A stretch of DNA of 64,000 nt, from contig JAUDYN010000007.1 in assembly GCA_030407005.1 (NCBI GenBank), positions 3,100,001 to 3,164,000 on the forward strand, read 5' to 3'. The number at the start of each line of letters is the position of its first letter. Position 1 is the first letter of the stretch. The notes under the pieces were generated by a model that had not been told where the DNA came from, did not search any database, and saw only the letters and a list, made by a program, of their open reading frames with translations. This DNA comes from Desarmillaria ectypa (taxonomy: Eukaryota; Basidiomycota; Agaricomycetes; Agaricales; Physalacriaceae). The translations under genes were made by a program, and so were the position numbers. This document shows positions 1-11,480 of this stretch, in pieces.

Positions 1-599
1 AGGTGTCTGTGTGACTGATGTCCACATCACAGTTTCTCTGCTATCAGAGGCATATCTTGTGTACTGAGCGATTCCTTCGGTTGAAGACGCATATGCCTGA
101 TGGATACAGTTTGAACGAAAAAGGTGTGAACGGCGAAAAAGCCTCTCACAGTAGCATAAACCTCCTACCTGCCGCTTTCTTCCCCTTCGCAAGCTCTGTA
201 GATGGTAGGAGGAAGCTGGCGAATCTCCGTGTGCATTTGAGACCCTGATTTGGCCATCCTATGTCCGTGTCCTCGCCATTAACATGTGGTATAGGCAGCG
301 GCACCTGGATCGAAGGTCAACACAAGAGTCGATACATGTCGCAAGGTTCCTAGAGAAGAAGAAAAAACACATGAGATATATGGAAAAAGTATAGCGGCTC
401 GTGCTTACCTCGCTGTTGGACGTAGATCATGGTCGATGTCCTCTTGTCAACAATCAGTAATGGGACACCTGACTGCGATGATCAGGTCCTCCGCGGATCC
501 ACTGGCAGTCGACAAGGGAGCGACAGACACTCGCTGCATATAGAAGTTAGAAATGAATGACTGCCGGTTTGTCGGATGTGCATACCCTAACGTTTGAAC

Positions 600-895
600 A
601 TCTGCAGGTCGACAACTCTACATTGGATAAATTCACCGCTGCTATCTTTCATTGGCTCCTACCCTGCCACTTTATTCCGTTGAAGAACTCGACAGAGCTT
701 GAGCGCAGAATGATATCTTGATGACACGAGATGGTTGTAAAGCATGGGGAGGACGTTAATTGAGGGAAATGTTGGGTCCAAATCGTAGAAAATGAAAACT
801 GAACAGGCAAAGGCTATTCTCAGGACGAGGATATCACCGTCAGAGAGTCGGAGAAGATGAAGTGGATGTGCCGATTGGGACCAGGCCGGCAACAC
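600..895 (-). pseudogene. Decayed exon of an unrecognised gene in segment A
   Basis: The minus strand reads as an open 78-codon stretch with a hydrophobic part (residues around IAFACSVFIFYDL) followed by NHLVSSRYHSALKLC. The same exon occurs on the plus strand at about 26,950-27,245. In this copy the reading ends at a TAG where the other copy has TAT (Tyr). The other copy in turn has a TGA upstream where this copy has CGA (Arg). Each copy is therefore broken at a different place, which suggests an intact ancestor. I do not recognise the family. Confidence 0.4.
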
Positions 896-1189
896 GATGC
901 AACGTCAACAATTATAAATAACGCGAATCCCCTCTTCCGGGCCCCGTTCAAGCTTTTACTCATACTCACATAACTTCTTTTTTTTATCTACCAGCATCTC
1001 GAAAGCTTGTGTTCTCAAGTGCATCTAATTTAAGGTATGCAGTCAATACTTGCATCTCAGAATTTCTTACGAAAACTGTTGCAGTACTAGCACTTTTGAA
1101 AGTGATTCGCTAGGGGGCTGTATCCTTGAACCTCAATTTTCTTGCAAGCTCTGATTTATGCAGACTGGTGCGGCCGTTTAATTATCATT

Positions 1190-1333
1190 GATATTATGGT
1201 TCCCAAATGTAGGCCCTCTTCTCACAGAAAACTGTTCTACATGTGGGTTGCCCGGCCGCCTGAACTGAGAACAGGACGACAAAAAAAGCCCTTAATATCC
1301 TTAGAGCAGAGCAGTCCCTTATAGAATACGATC
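1190..1333 (+). pseudogene. 5' stub of F-box gene, internally deleted copy
   Basis: This stretch corresponds to the first part of the F-box gene on the minus strand at 25,169-26,644. The codons for the CPTCG-like motif, the LDILRAEQ-like stretch and the DHDWVHQN stretch can be recognised. It is dead: the Trp codon in the NWEQD motif is TGA here (TGG in the other copy), and the reading then shifts. After the DHDWVHQN-equivalent codons the sequence jumps directly to segment B, so the F-box and all downstream repeats are missing. The junction lies around 1,333, where both parents have a short CGCAGC/CGCTGC-like similarity. Confidence 0.75.
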
Positions 1334-1666
1334 ATGATTGGGTTCACCAGAATATCGCAGCCATGACTTTGTGCCAATTTGTTTTCCATCGGAGTTGAGG
1401 TCCGTCCCCAGAGTCTTCGCTGAAAGTCGTTGTGCGCCCATCTGCCTTGGTAGCAACAAGTTCCGCTCATGCCGTCACTATCACAGTAAGGACTAAAGTG
1501 GTAACATATCATTCTCAGGCTTATCTAATAAGTACTCTACAGTCGAAATGTCTGATCGTATACGGAGTATGCGATGCCCGAGTCCAATATGAAAAAGAGA
1601 TAATGATAATAAAGGAGCTTCGAGCGGTCAGATCCCATCTGTGAACTGCAGAGATTCGATCTGCGA

Positions 1667-3250
1667 AGCTCCTGAAGCCCCCAGGTCTATTCTTCTATAG
1701 TGCCCCTACAGCAAGACCTCTACGGTGTGTTACAGTGATAGTATTCCCGACGTTGAACAAGAGGTAGAGATGGTTCTAACTCGAGGCCAAAGGCATGATA
1801 GAGTCCATACAACCACATCAGGAATGCAAACGGAATACCGACGGTCCGAATTCAATGCTAAAGGCATCAATAACTGCATCAGGCTTTAATTTATTATGAC
1901 GGGAAGACCCAGATATAAGGGGTATGAGCATGATACATAGGCTGCGGTGAGAGACTGAGACAATGGATTGAACGTCACACGGAGGGAAGATGCCATAGCA
2001 ATGTCGACTGCGAACAGGACCAGCGCCATGACGAAACAAGGCTGGGTATGGCCTGGGTAACCTTTGGTGTCGACACGCTCCGACCTGGTGGGGTATCGAT
2101 GGGTGCGAAGAGTATCAGTTCCCCCCCTTATGAGTCGACATCGGAACCACACAAGAGAAGGATACGAAGAAAAGCGTGGCGAGTATGATAGAGAAGCTCA
2201 AACGAGTCATGGAGGTTCTCGTTGAAGAGATGGTATGCTCGTGTGTATCGAGCTGTGGTAGATTTTATGTCTGCCAATTGTGCTTGGTACAGAAGATAAG
2301 AACACGCCGAGCGTGCGATTGCAACAATGCGCCGAATCTGGGGACACTTCGGAGGATTGGGGGGGAAAGTGGGCATAGGGAAACGTCGACTGGATTTGCC
2401 ACGAACTCGAGTCTACCCTAAGATTTGGTCCTCTCTTCCATCTTTCCACGTCCTTCATGTTGTTTTGATGGTCCAGCTAGTGGAAACGGAACACATCCTA
2501 TCATAGAAGAGAAAGAAATATCGTGAAGCTTGAGGGAGGCGATGTCAACAAGCCACGTTAATACATCTGATTTATTCCCTTTCTTGGTCTCCAGCCATTG
2601 ATATAGTGATACCCGAGGCATCCTTCCACCGCAGGCAATATTATGCAGCCGAAATTGCTGGCGAGACTCTGGCCTTTCGCGTAGTAGTGGAGACCTCTCC
2701 AGAACCATCAATCGTGGTATTACTCATGTGACAACAAAGAGAATCGGTCCCTTTGTCCTAGAAGCACTATATAGGGATAGTCTTGAAAAATGGGTAACTA
2801 GGAAGTTATTGGTTTGTTCAGGCTCATGGAAAGGGTAGGAGATAGTGGGCTTGCCTAATCCCCCATTCACGCACCAACCCTATAATGATAAGCCTGGACT
2901 GAACTTCATAGTTATGAAGTCCTCGTACTACAGCGACAGCTAGGCATCGTACTAGTCGTAGTGGGCTTAGAGTTAGTGTCAGTAAAAGTAAAGGCTGTCA
3001 AATATATGCGGTGGTTCCGTCGGGTTTCGAGAACCACGAGAATTACCATAGCTTTGGATGCAAAATCCTTCTTTACATGTTTTCCGAAGCGCGTATCTGA
3101 GGCGCTAACCAGCGAATAGGTACTGTATGCAGCGCTAAAGAGCTTGACGGTCAGAGTATGCGCATATATAAGGTTATCTTCGTGTCTATGTCCTGTTAAT
3201 GTGAGCCGAAGTTTTGGAGCAGGAGAAGCAGAAGGAATTCACCGTTCACC
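1667..3250. repeat. Left copy of inverted duplication, segment C
   Basis: This segment matches the reverse complement of about 28,375-30,025. Landmarks seen in both copies include the AACGTTGAACAAGAG block, the TTATGACGGGAAGACCCAG-like block and the GTTTTGGAGCAGGAG block near 3,220. In the left copy the order is A-B-C. In the right copy, read on the same strand, it is C-A-B. No intact gene is visible here; short open frames on both strands do not extend. Confidence 0.8.
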
Positions 3251-3699
3251 CAGACAAACGAAAGCAGAAGTAGTGGGACATTTTTCGCTAAGCCTCAACG
3301 ATGCCGGTGTCCATGTTGAGGTAGCGACGAGCTCGTAGCTTGAAAGGGCCGTGGCTCAGGCCTCTTCGAAGCAAGCCCTATCAGCCCGTCGCCTTCAAAG
3401 CACCATTAAGCAGGATATAGATGATTCCTTGAACTTTCATGTAGTTCTCCACTTGCGGACGCATCAACGACATGCTGTTGTGGATATTTTCAGAGACGCA
3501 GTTGCCGTCAGTAGCGCCGGAGGGAGGTTAACGTTGAAGCTAAGCTTGAAACGGCATCTGCCGGGAACCAATCATATCTTATCTCTTGCGAAACTCCCAC
3601 GATCGCCCAAACGAGACAACTTTCCCACACTCTTCAGAAACCTCGCCAACACCGTCCGCGGTCGTCTACAAGAACGCTGAAAACCTTCAAGACCACAAT
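3251..3699. other. Upstream region of the eL37 gene
   Basis: This stretch lies between the duplicated block and the ribosomal protein start codon and should contain its promoter. A 109-codon plus-strand open frame (3,351-3,680) is present, but it shows no recognisable motif and runs into the 5' end of the eL37 transcript, so I do not call it a gene. No clear TATA element was identified. Confidence 0.4.
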
Positions 3700-4386
3700 A
3701 TGGTGAGTCCCTTGCGTTCTGTGTATCCCTAGGGTGCTGTTTCTGGGAAATCTGGTGCGGAAGGATGGATTATTGGGCTGGATGCGGTGGTGTATGACTG
3801 GATGACACTGCTGTGGATGCGACTTGCTCGACATTTTCATTCCTGTTTTTACCCGTCTCGAATGCCAACTAACCATCCCTTCTTCTTTTAGACCAAAGGT
3901 TCGTTATAACGCATTTTGAAGATTCCTCTTCTCATTTCTATCCTCGGAATAGGCACATCGTCTTTCGGGTGCGCGATACTTGTTTCTTTCGTCAAGACTC
4001 TTGCTGACGTTTTGTAATTTTACAGAAAACGGCACACTAAAAGCCATACCCTATGCCGCCGATGCGGCAACAGGGCCTTCCACAGGCAGCACAAGAGTAC
4101 GGCCGTTTTGTATCTTCGGCCGCGCAAGATCTGACTTTGTCACAATTAGCCTGTGCTCAGTGTGGATACCCATCCGCAAAGCTTCGATCGTATGAATGGG
4201 GCCAGAAAGCCAAGCGGAGAAAGACGACGGGGACTGGACGGATGCGTTACCTTAAGGACGTATCTAGGCGGTTCAAGAATGGTTTCAGGTATGTACCGAG
4301 AGTCATCGAAAAGTGTATTAACCTAACGGGCGCCTTTCAGGGAAAACACCGTTGCTAAGAAGAGGACCAAGACGACGGAGGCGTGA
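3700..4386 (+). CDS. RPL37: 60S ribosomal protein eL37 (RPL37)
   Basis: This is a small zinc-binding protein of the large cytosolic ribosomal subunit. Six exons can be spliced with consistent phase: 3700-3702 (ATG alone), 3892-3898, 3953-3968, 4026-4096, 4150-4288 and 4341-4386. The product is about 91 residues, the usual length. It begins [19 protein letters not shown] and carries the CRRC and CAQC pairs of the zinc ribbon, the [11 protein letters not shown] block and [20 protein letters not shown], near-identical to the eukaryotic family. An initiator codon isolated by an intron and several short exons are typical of fungal ribosomal protein genes. The model is intact and should be strongly expressed. 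Confidence 0.97.
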
Positions 4387-4899
4387 AACTTTTAGTCAAA
4401 AGTCCGTAGTCTTACGTTGATATCTACCTTCCTTTATGTGCCGATGATCCCAATCTCATTGCCTGTTCCTGATGCCCGCCGTTTGAGCATACCTTTCAGT
4501 TCATGTGCTTGCAACTTTACTCATTTCAACGGCCTGTGGAAAAGGCTGAATGAATACTAAGATAACCTTCGTTTTTCTTTTTTGTCCTCCAACGCTTATG
4601 GCTACGAGGAATCAGCCTTTGGATGGAAATCTAACCGCTTGTTCTTCCGTTTTTGCAGATGGCCGGTGCCTACGTGTACAGAAATACTCAGTCGTTTCAT
4701 TAATACTACAGGAAGAGATTTTGCCAGACATCATTTGATTATATCGTCTCTTTGTTGCATGCTTGAGAATCAAACTGACCTCCCGGCGTCCTTGGCTTAA
4801 CTGCAAATCGTTTCGTGTCGAAAGATATCTGCGAAATTTCGCATCAGCGGTATGCTGCTGACAGTAAACATTGGGAACTATTACGAAGGTGAGTGTTGC
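4387..4899. other. Intergenic sequence downstream of eL37
   Basis: It holds the eL37 3' region. A 139-codon minus-strand frame (4,612-5,031) and overlapping plus-strand frames have no recognisable motif and no convincing splice structure. I see no supported gene. Confidence 0.4.
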
Positions 4900-5165
4900 G
4901 ATATCCATACAAACGTTCTTGCTTACCGTGTTTCTTGTGCAGGTAGTCTGGCTAAAGAGGATAGCATAAGTCTTTGCTTCGCACAAGTAAGGAGAGCCAT
5001 CCTTAACGATTGGAGATGTTCGAAAGTGCATCTCTTATATTTCTCATGCTTTTTTCGTGCAACCGATTCTCTGGTTAAACGTCCAGATGCACCAGAACCG
5101 CTATGACTCGAACGTTATGAACGAGGAAGTCTTTTACGTCCTCGAGCATGGGTAGTCTTTCGAAT
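4900..5165. repeat. Diverged direct tandem repeat, unit 1
   Basis: This unit is repeated with divergence at about 5,255-5,540. Shared landmarks in the same order are CATAC.AACGTTCTT, GAGGATAGCAT, GATTGGAGAT, GCATCTCT, TGCTTTTT.C..GC.ACTGATTC and the final TCTTTCGAA/GCCTCGAAG. Neither unit gives a long open frame. It may be a decayed gene segment or a non-coding duplication. Confidence 0.6.
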
Positions 5166-5254
5166 GGACCGTAGGCTGCACATACCGTTACATGTCGGTG
5201 TGACGTTGGTGCGGCGTCGGTCCCCATCCCAGGAGACAGAGAACGCCATACCTG

Positions 5255-5540
5255 TCGCATACGAACGTTCTTACTCACCGCATTCCTTGCACGGGTGGTT
5301 AGACTACAGAGGATAGCATGCACAAGAAATTCTTTCCTTGGACCAAGTAAAGGGATCTATCTCTAACAATGATTGGAGATATTTGATAAGGTAAACGCAT
5401 CTCTAATATTTATAATGCCTTTTTCACGCGACTGATTCGCTGGTCGAACGCGCAGTTGCATCAGAATAGTTGCCACGGCTTGAATATTCTGAACGAAGAA
5501 TTGGCTTTATGGCTTCGAACACGAGTAGTGCCTCGAAGGA
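5255..5540. repeat. Diverged direct tandem repeat, unit 2
   Basis: This is the second unit of the roughly 350-370 bp spaced duplication described at 4,900-5,165. It differs by many substitutions and small indels, so the duplication is not recent. It ends about 380 bases before the start codon of the membrane protein at 5,924 and could lie in its promoter. Confidence 0.6.
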
Positions 5541-5923
5541 GTCATGAGCCTCATGTACCTTTACACTTCAGCACGGTATCGATGCGACGCCAGTCTCCTT
5601 CCTAATATACAACGGATGCGCCGCCTATCGATATTCGGCTCATTTACCAGACGCCTAGGAAAACGTTCTTCAAGTTTAATGGGGACGCCTTTGCCCAATT
5701 TCGGGATACGAATGTGCCATCACAAAATGCGAATCATCTCGATCGCACGAACGACACGTTCGAAGCGTATCTATCTTTCAACAGTTCAAATTCTACCTAC
5801 TCTTCCACCATCCGCCTTTCATCATATTGCTACTCTGCTCACTAGGACGCGTGGTATCCCTCGACGCGTCGGTCACGCAAGCATTCAACGATCGAGGCAA
5901 GATCGGTAGGTATAAAACCAGCC

Positions 5924-8351
5924 ATGGATCGGGAAAACCAACAGTATACTTCTTTACTTGGAACCGCCACCATGGTCTTCTGCTCAGCCCTCTTGCTCAG
6001 CACATTTTTCTTCGTGTTCTCCGCGTCCATGTACAGGGCGTTCATTCCCACCACTGACATCAGTTGGAGGTGGGAAACACCACCTGTCATGGCGGATATC
6101 CTCGCCTTTGGCGTACTTCGCCGCACCGAGGAGCTTAATTCTACCCTGGAATTATTGGGCGATACCCCCGCCCAAAGCGTCGTCATCGACGTTGTGGATC
6201 AAATCGTCGTCGAGACCATCGCCCCGGTCACCGTTCCTGAGCTTTCCTCGACGCCAACTTCCACGACGCCCATCGACTGCCCGCCTAACCAGACATCCCT
6301 CCGACTCCGCCCTACCCGTTACACCCCAACGGTCACACGGGCTCTGTCGAACTTGAGGACGCTCAGGGCGTTCATACTATCGGCGTTCCTCCTGGTGGTC
6401 TCTGCCATTACCGTAGTCCTCAAGCGGGCGTCCAAGCCAGCGCAGCATCGCCTTGTCTCTACTCCGGTATATCGCCCACTGCCCCCTCCCGTTACTGGTT
6501 CAAGTGCACGAGCGTTGTTCTTCACTCTCGTCTTCGCCATCACGATAGCCATCGCTTTCGGTCTTTTCATCATTCAGAACCTTCTCTCTGAGAAACCTTC
6601 CGCGGCTTTTGATGTCCGACCATTCTTAGGCCACTTGTGTGAACACTTTGGAATAATGGCATTCTACGCCATGGTTTCTGCTGTGTTGAACACATTGGAG
6701 AGAGGTCAGGAGATTCAAGAAAGCGGAACTGGACAAGGCGAGGTTGCCGTAGAGGATATGCCGGTAGCAGATCAAGTGAGCATCAATAAAGCAGGCCCGC
6801 TGCCAGTTTTGAACGTTGAAGTGAGTGTTATATATCATCTTCTGTTCCATATTTTCTCACTGATATACTTTCAGGCATTGAGGAATACGGCGTCCCTCCC
6901 ATCTGGAAACCTCGCGCGCAGTGATATCATCTACCTGTCAATAAGGTCAGCTGATGCTGAGTTTGCCCTGGACATACCTCAAGCCCAGGTAAGCGCGACC
7001 GTTTAATGCTTTTCATGCACCACCTAATAACACACGTCTCATAGGACACCTCTGTGACCCGCGAGCCGATTTCTGCACAGTCGGTCCTCAGTCTGTACGC
7101 CACAGTCCCAGAGCAGAACTCGGTATCACGCACGATAGTTGAGGACATGGCCGTAGAGTATGGTGTTGTAGAATATGACGCTACCGAGTCCATCGCTTCT
7201 GCCATTCGCTCAGTGGCGAGCTTGGATGTGAGTACCCCACAGATTACATGTATAACGGTCACTCACTTTTGTATTTGCAGGGTTTACGGGCGATGGCATC
7301 CACAATGTCGTTTCCGTCTGTCGACGATCTCGCGATGGTGGACACCCATTTTGAGAGATTACGCCAAGCCGTCTTTGATGAAATCACGGAAAGTACTGAG
7401 GTGAGCTTCTTGCTATCTTTTATGCTGGACATGCTAATGCGCTATGGGTTGTAGACAACAGTGCCCTCATCGTCGTCGTTATTGTCGGTGACTGATCTCC
7501 GGCCTACCGATTCTGTATGGCATTCGACCCCGAGCTCGCCTGGAGACCCTGAGAGTACCGGAGGATTCATACGATATAATACCGATTGGTCTTCAAACAC
7601 CAAGGTGAGTTCCGATATAAACCATGTCCATATCCATAATTGCTCATTATCACAATCAGGAACTATGGGCAAAGGACTTCCTACGTCGTTTCCTATCCGA
7701 CGAAAACTTAGCGAAGGATGCCTATCTCGCTCTAGTATCAGTTGTCTCCGCCGAGACTGCTGGTGTTGAATACTTGTCTGATGTGGATGAGGGATTAGTG
7801 AGCATTGTTGATTGCGTATTGTGTGATGCACCTACTGATGGTTGCTGTTGCGTAGGATATGTCTATGGCTCGCTCTTCGTTCGAACGGCCGTCGAATCCG
7901 GTCCTGCGGTTTTCTTCCTCAGATTCATCCTTTGATGATGCTGAGGTCGAGGATTCGTTTGAGAGGTCGACGGTCATACCTGTTCGCAAGGGTGTGCTTT
8001 CGCCGTCCCGCATTCCAGTCGGCTCTTGGCGTAGGAGGATATTGTTTGTCCCCCTGGTCCAGACCACTGGACTTGCTCATACCGGCACACCATCCCCATC
8101 CCACATACCGATATGGTCTGGAAGGGTGCAGCGACCCGGAAAGGATGTAGCCTCATCCATCCCCTCGTTGCAGCCCAACCAGCGAAACTCTAAGCATCGC
8201 CGTTCCCCTCGTGTTGCGCCAACAATGCGCCAGCAGGAAGAAAGCAGCTCCCCTGCGCGTCGAGCACGTCGCTGCGTGAGCTTTCATTCAATTCGTTGTA
8301 TTTTTATGATTCTAACTTGATTATCAGCTGTCTTGTTCCAAAAGCCCTTGA
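5924..8351 (+). CDS. Multi-pass membrane protein with Ser-rich C-terminus, unknown function
   Basis: Eight exons splice in phase: 5924-6820, 6875-6988, 7045-7227, 7281-7400, 7455-7604, 7660-7797, 7856-8275 and 8328-8351, giving about 681 residues. The start is a good-context ATG (GCCATGG). Hydrophobic segments lie at about residues 12-36 (SALLLSTFFFVFSASMY), 145-166 (AFILSAFLLVVSAITVVL), 193-219 (LFFTLVFAITIAIAFGLFII) and 240-256. The C-terminal half is polar and acidic with Ser/Pro-rich stretches (SSSDSSFDDAEVEDS) and a basic end (SPARRARRC). The architecture suggests a membrane anchor with a long cytoplasmic tail. I do not recognise the family. Every exon is a multiple of three or phase-matched, which supports the model. 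Confidence 0.7.
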
Positions 8352-9562
8352 TGAACTGGCCAGCATGAAACACCAACGAGCGCATGGAGATGACGGGGAT
8401 GTCGACTACACAAACTACTGCGTTGCCGCGTTGGGTTTTTAGGGACGATCAGCGGGTGCATCAGGGTCGACGGGCTCTGGTGCATGCGGCTGGTCACTGG
8501 AGGAGGGCTGGTTCGCTGACGAGCTTACCAGTCCTTCTTCTATCCCTGGCAGATGAGGAACCTTGGAGACGGTGTGGTCGACGGGCCATTACTGTTCTCT
8601 GAGGGACCTCGGAGGGACGGTTGACTGCCGACGGGTAGTTGACAAGTTCTGTGCCACCATACCCATCCCTTTGCGTGCACGACAAACTATTTATATCCTT
8701 CGGCATCCTCATCGTCTCCTGCGTCTCCTCGGTTTTCGGTCTCACCGTCATCATTGGACCCTCGTTCAAGGCATCCGCGCACTTGCTTGTCGCTTCCGAT
8801 CTCTTTATCATCTCTTATTATCGACGTGCATATCTCTTCGTCGACATCATACACTTCTCCAGCCTATCATTATTCATATCTATTATTTCGATGCCTTCGG
8901 ACTTGCATACCGTCCTTCGGCGTCCATCTTTAGCCTATCATCATTACTATCCCTCACTTCTATACCCCGTATACCCCGTTCCCCTATGATTTTTTGAATT
9001 TCTTTGGGCATTTATGTGACAGCCTATACCCTCGTTAATTTCTTGCATATTTCTCCTTCGAGGACAGTCTATTTTTATTACTATTTAAGATTTCTCTTCG
9101 GGTCCCTTGGGTTTTATTTTGGTGTTTATACATTATGTGTTCTCAGAAATTTTATCGTCTGTGATAGAAGGCTACACCGATCTTGATTGAATTTAAGCCC
9201 AATCGAGTGCTCAACGCTCAGCCTCAAATAAGTCGCAGCATTTCGGTACTTTTTCAAGACCTTGCCTTTGTTAGCCACAGCCATCACATCTTCTTTCGAC
9301 GCTCGATCTCTGACTATTTTTACTATCGCGATGATGCCATGACGGCGTTGACCGTTATTAGTACTTGACAGTCATTACCTGAAGATGTTGCTAGTACGCT
9401 CAAGGAGGACGCAAAATCTGAATCTACTTGTTCGGTGGCATACTGGACCCTTGCGATCATTTAACACAAGGGACCATGCTAGGGAGAAGCTTATTCCTCA
9501 GGACCGATATTTCACTGATTTATTTTTGGAATTGACAGCGCCTCTAACTTGAATCTAGTCTG
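8352..9562. other. Pyrimidine-rich intergenic region
   Basis: The plus strand is strikingly rich in C and T (CATCGTCTCCTGCGTCTCC, then repeats of TATTA/TTTATT). Open frames of 116-144 codons at 8,563-8,997 reflect this composition and show no motif. It probably holds the 3' UTR of the preceding gene. Around 9,350-9,560 there is an open plus frame of about 67 codons that may be an upstream exon of the next gene: CTAAC and TAG at 9,551-9,562 look like a branch point and acceptor. Confidence 0.4.
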
Positions 9563-9580
9563 AACTTTTCCCCCTCAACG

Positions 9581-10346
9581 ATGGCTGTTTTGCTCGCAGT
9601 CAGGGTTTTCTCCTTATCTCGGTTTCTTGGAGGAGATCTTCAATATGGGCCTATAGTTAGCTCTCGTCTTCTATCACCTGCATGATGAATTACCTCAATC
9701 GAGCTCGACGTAAGGGTTTTGAAGCGGGACTTTGCGTTTTGGAATTTTTCTGCACGGAGCAACCTTTGGCGAAACTCTGACGTTGGAAATAGGAACCAAC
9801 GGTATGAGAAAAGCCTACGACCTACTTTCAAAATCGATATCTTCATCATGGTGATTATTCCGTAACGACATGTACTGTGAATTCAGCTTGTGTTTATCTT
9901 TTGGATAAGTAGCGCGGGGTGGAGCTACGCTGTAGTGAGTATCCCGCTGGTTTCCTTCAACGTTCGTCTTTCGCTAACGTTCTACTTTCTCAGCTCCAGA
10001 ACATACTATCTCTCTCGAGTATCACGTCCGCAATGAGCACAATCTTTCTTCAGCCAGCCCTTGAGGCAATGTTCTGGTTTCGTAGAGATCGTGCTACTGG
10101 TGCCTCCCTAGCTTAAGTGTCTCTGTCTTCCTCAACCCAGCATGGGTAGCAAAGGAAGAGGACGTCACGAGTTGCATTGAAGAGAGCGGGATGATTTGGG
10201 GAGATGAGGAGGACCCGGAGAGTCTTGAGGTAATGGCAAAAGGGGTAAAGCAGGAGCAGGACATCAAGAAGAAGGAGCGACTGAATAGAGACGGGAGTAG
10301 CAAGGTGACAGCAACAGGCAACATCGGCTGCAGTCTCGGGCACTGA
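9581..10346 (+). CDS. Putative small membrane protein, possibly 5' incomplete
   Basis: Five exons fit with matched phases: 9581-9655, 9704-9850, 9887-9934, 9994-10099 and 10141-10346, giving about 193 residues. The middle is basic (RYEKSLRPTFKID). Two hydrophobic stretches follow, around IFIMLVFIFWISSAGWSYAV and LQNILSLSSITSAMSTIFL. The tail is charged (WGDEEDPESLEVMAKG). The introns are 36-59 nt, the shortest being unusually short. A likely acceptor at about 9,562 suggests additional 5' exons. The family was not recognised. It lies in the same direction as, and 1.2 kb beyond, the membrane protein at 5,924. Confidence 0.45.
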
Positions 10347-11480
10347 TGGTGATTGGTGTACTTCGCCGTCCTCTTCATCATAGAACTACGACTCAGACCC
10401 TTCATAGAAAGAATATATATGTACTTTTCAAATAGCTAGATAGAGTACTGCCGTTTACGTAGTCGAACGAAATTGAAATCGATACCTGAATGCTGGGGAG
10501 ACCGGATCGGAATGAGCACTGAGGCCTTCTTTCTCGTTACCCGAGGGCCTATTGTTTTTGGTCTGGAATGCTTTCAAAGGATCCGTGATAACGGAATGAA
10601 TTCTATCACCTTCTATCAGTGATCAGACTGATTTATCTGATAAGATGTCAGATTTCTAAATGTCCCGCACCGAGCTTGTCGAGTTCCTTGTCTTATCTCT
10701 TATGAAGACCTCATGACATCGTGCGAATATCTTACCCAATGAGACAGGACTGTGAATGAGGACGAAGGTAACAGGTTTCACGTATACAACAGTAAGAGAA
10801 ACCAGGAAATGACCGTGATGTAAAATGGCTGGAGCTGGCTCGACTGCGCATCATACCGGGAAGTGCGCATATATAGATAATCATCCCGCGAAAGTAGTTG
10901 TTTTCGGGCCGTGGGTCAACTTCATTTTTAGTAATAAGACCGTTGCTCGTACCCCTTGTGATGATGGTATACCTACCAAATTGTATGGTTGATCGGATCA
11001 TGACAGGCCCGATATTAAAACGAGTTTCGAGTTCGAACTTTGAGCGGTCGAAAGGATTGTGCAAGGGGAGCAAGGGGCGGAGGGGGTAGGGGGGTTTCCG
11101 TGGCCGTGGTGGACGATGGTTGCCGTGAAGGACCGAGAAAGGGGTAATAATAGTATTTATTTATTTATCAATTTGAAATTTGAGTAATCGAGACCGGGAG
11201 ATAAGCGGCGATTAGTCTCGAACCGTTATCAATCGCGCAATAAAGGCGCTCTGATTGGCTGGGGCGTTATCTGGATTTATCTGCCCCTGCTGACTCTCCC
11301 CAGCTTGTTTATTTTCACATCTTGTTCACGAACTACCATCATCTGCGTGAAATTTCGTCTTTCTGCTGGGCCAGTCGTCGTGGTCACCATTCTCTACTTT
11401 CTTCTTCCTCTGGTCGCCTATTAGGATCGTCCTGCACAGCCAGGACAACCGGAAACAGCCCCCAAAAGTATAACCCAATA
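10347..11480. promoter_or_regulatory. Upstream region of the GATA factor, rich in GATA motifs
   Basis: About 1.1 kb without a supported gene. It contains ATCTGATAA at 10,635-10,643, which fits the ATCWGATAA core reported for SREA/Sre-type repressors, and further WGATAR-type cores near 10,693, 11,199, 11,267 and 11,276. These are candidate autoregulatory sites for the gene that starts at 11,481. GATA cores are common by chance and the same 9-mer also occurs elsewhere in the window, so this is suggestive only. Confidence 0.4.
10635..10643 (+). promoter_or_regulatory. Candidate GATA-factor binding site ATCTGATAA
   Basis: The sequence TTTATCTGATAAGATG contains an ATCWGATAA core about 840 bases upstream of the GATA factor start codon. 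The inverse form TTATCAGAT sits at 13,089-13,097 in intron 3 of the same gene, where the flanking base also fits the longer RATCWGATAA consensus. Confidence 0.35.

Larger units (their letters stand above)
1..1670. repeat. Left copy of inverted duplication, segments A and B
   Basis: Segment A (1 to about 1,333) matches the reverse complement of about 26,500-27,832, and segment B (about 1,335-1,670) matches the reverse complement of about 24,320-24,640. Here A and B abut; in the right copy they are separated by about 1.85 kb holding most of an F-box gene. The similarity runs to the left edge of the window, so the true end is outside. The two copies differ mostly by transitions where I compared them. 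This copy looks non-coding and decayed. Confidence 0.85.

Noticed and set aside
3351..3680. 109-codon plus-strand open frame before eL37
   Set aside because: No motif, runs into the eL37 5' end, and gives no splice-compatible extension.
4612..5031. 139-codon minus-strand open frame
   Set aside because: It overlaps a diverged tandem repeat whose second unit does not keep the frame.
8563..8997. 144-codon plus-strand open frame
   Set aside because: It is produced by a pyrimidine-rich composition (Leu, Ser, Pro, His runs) without any motif.
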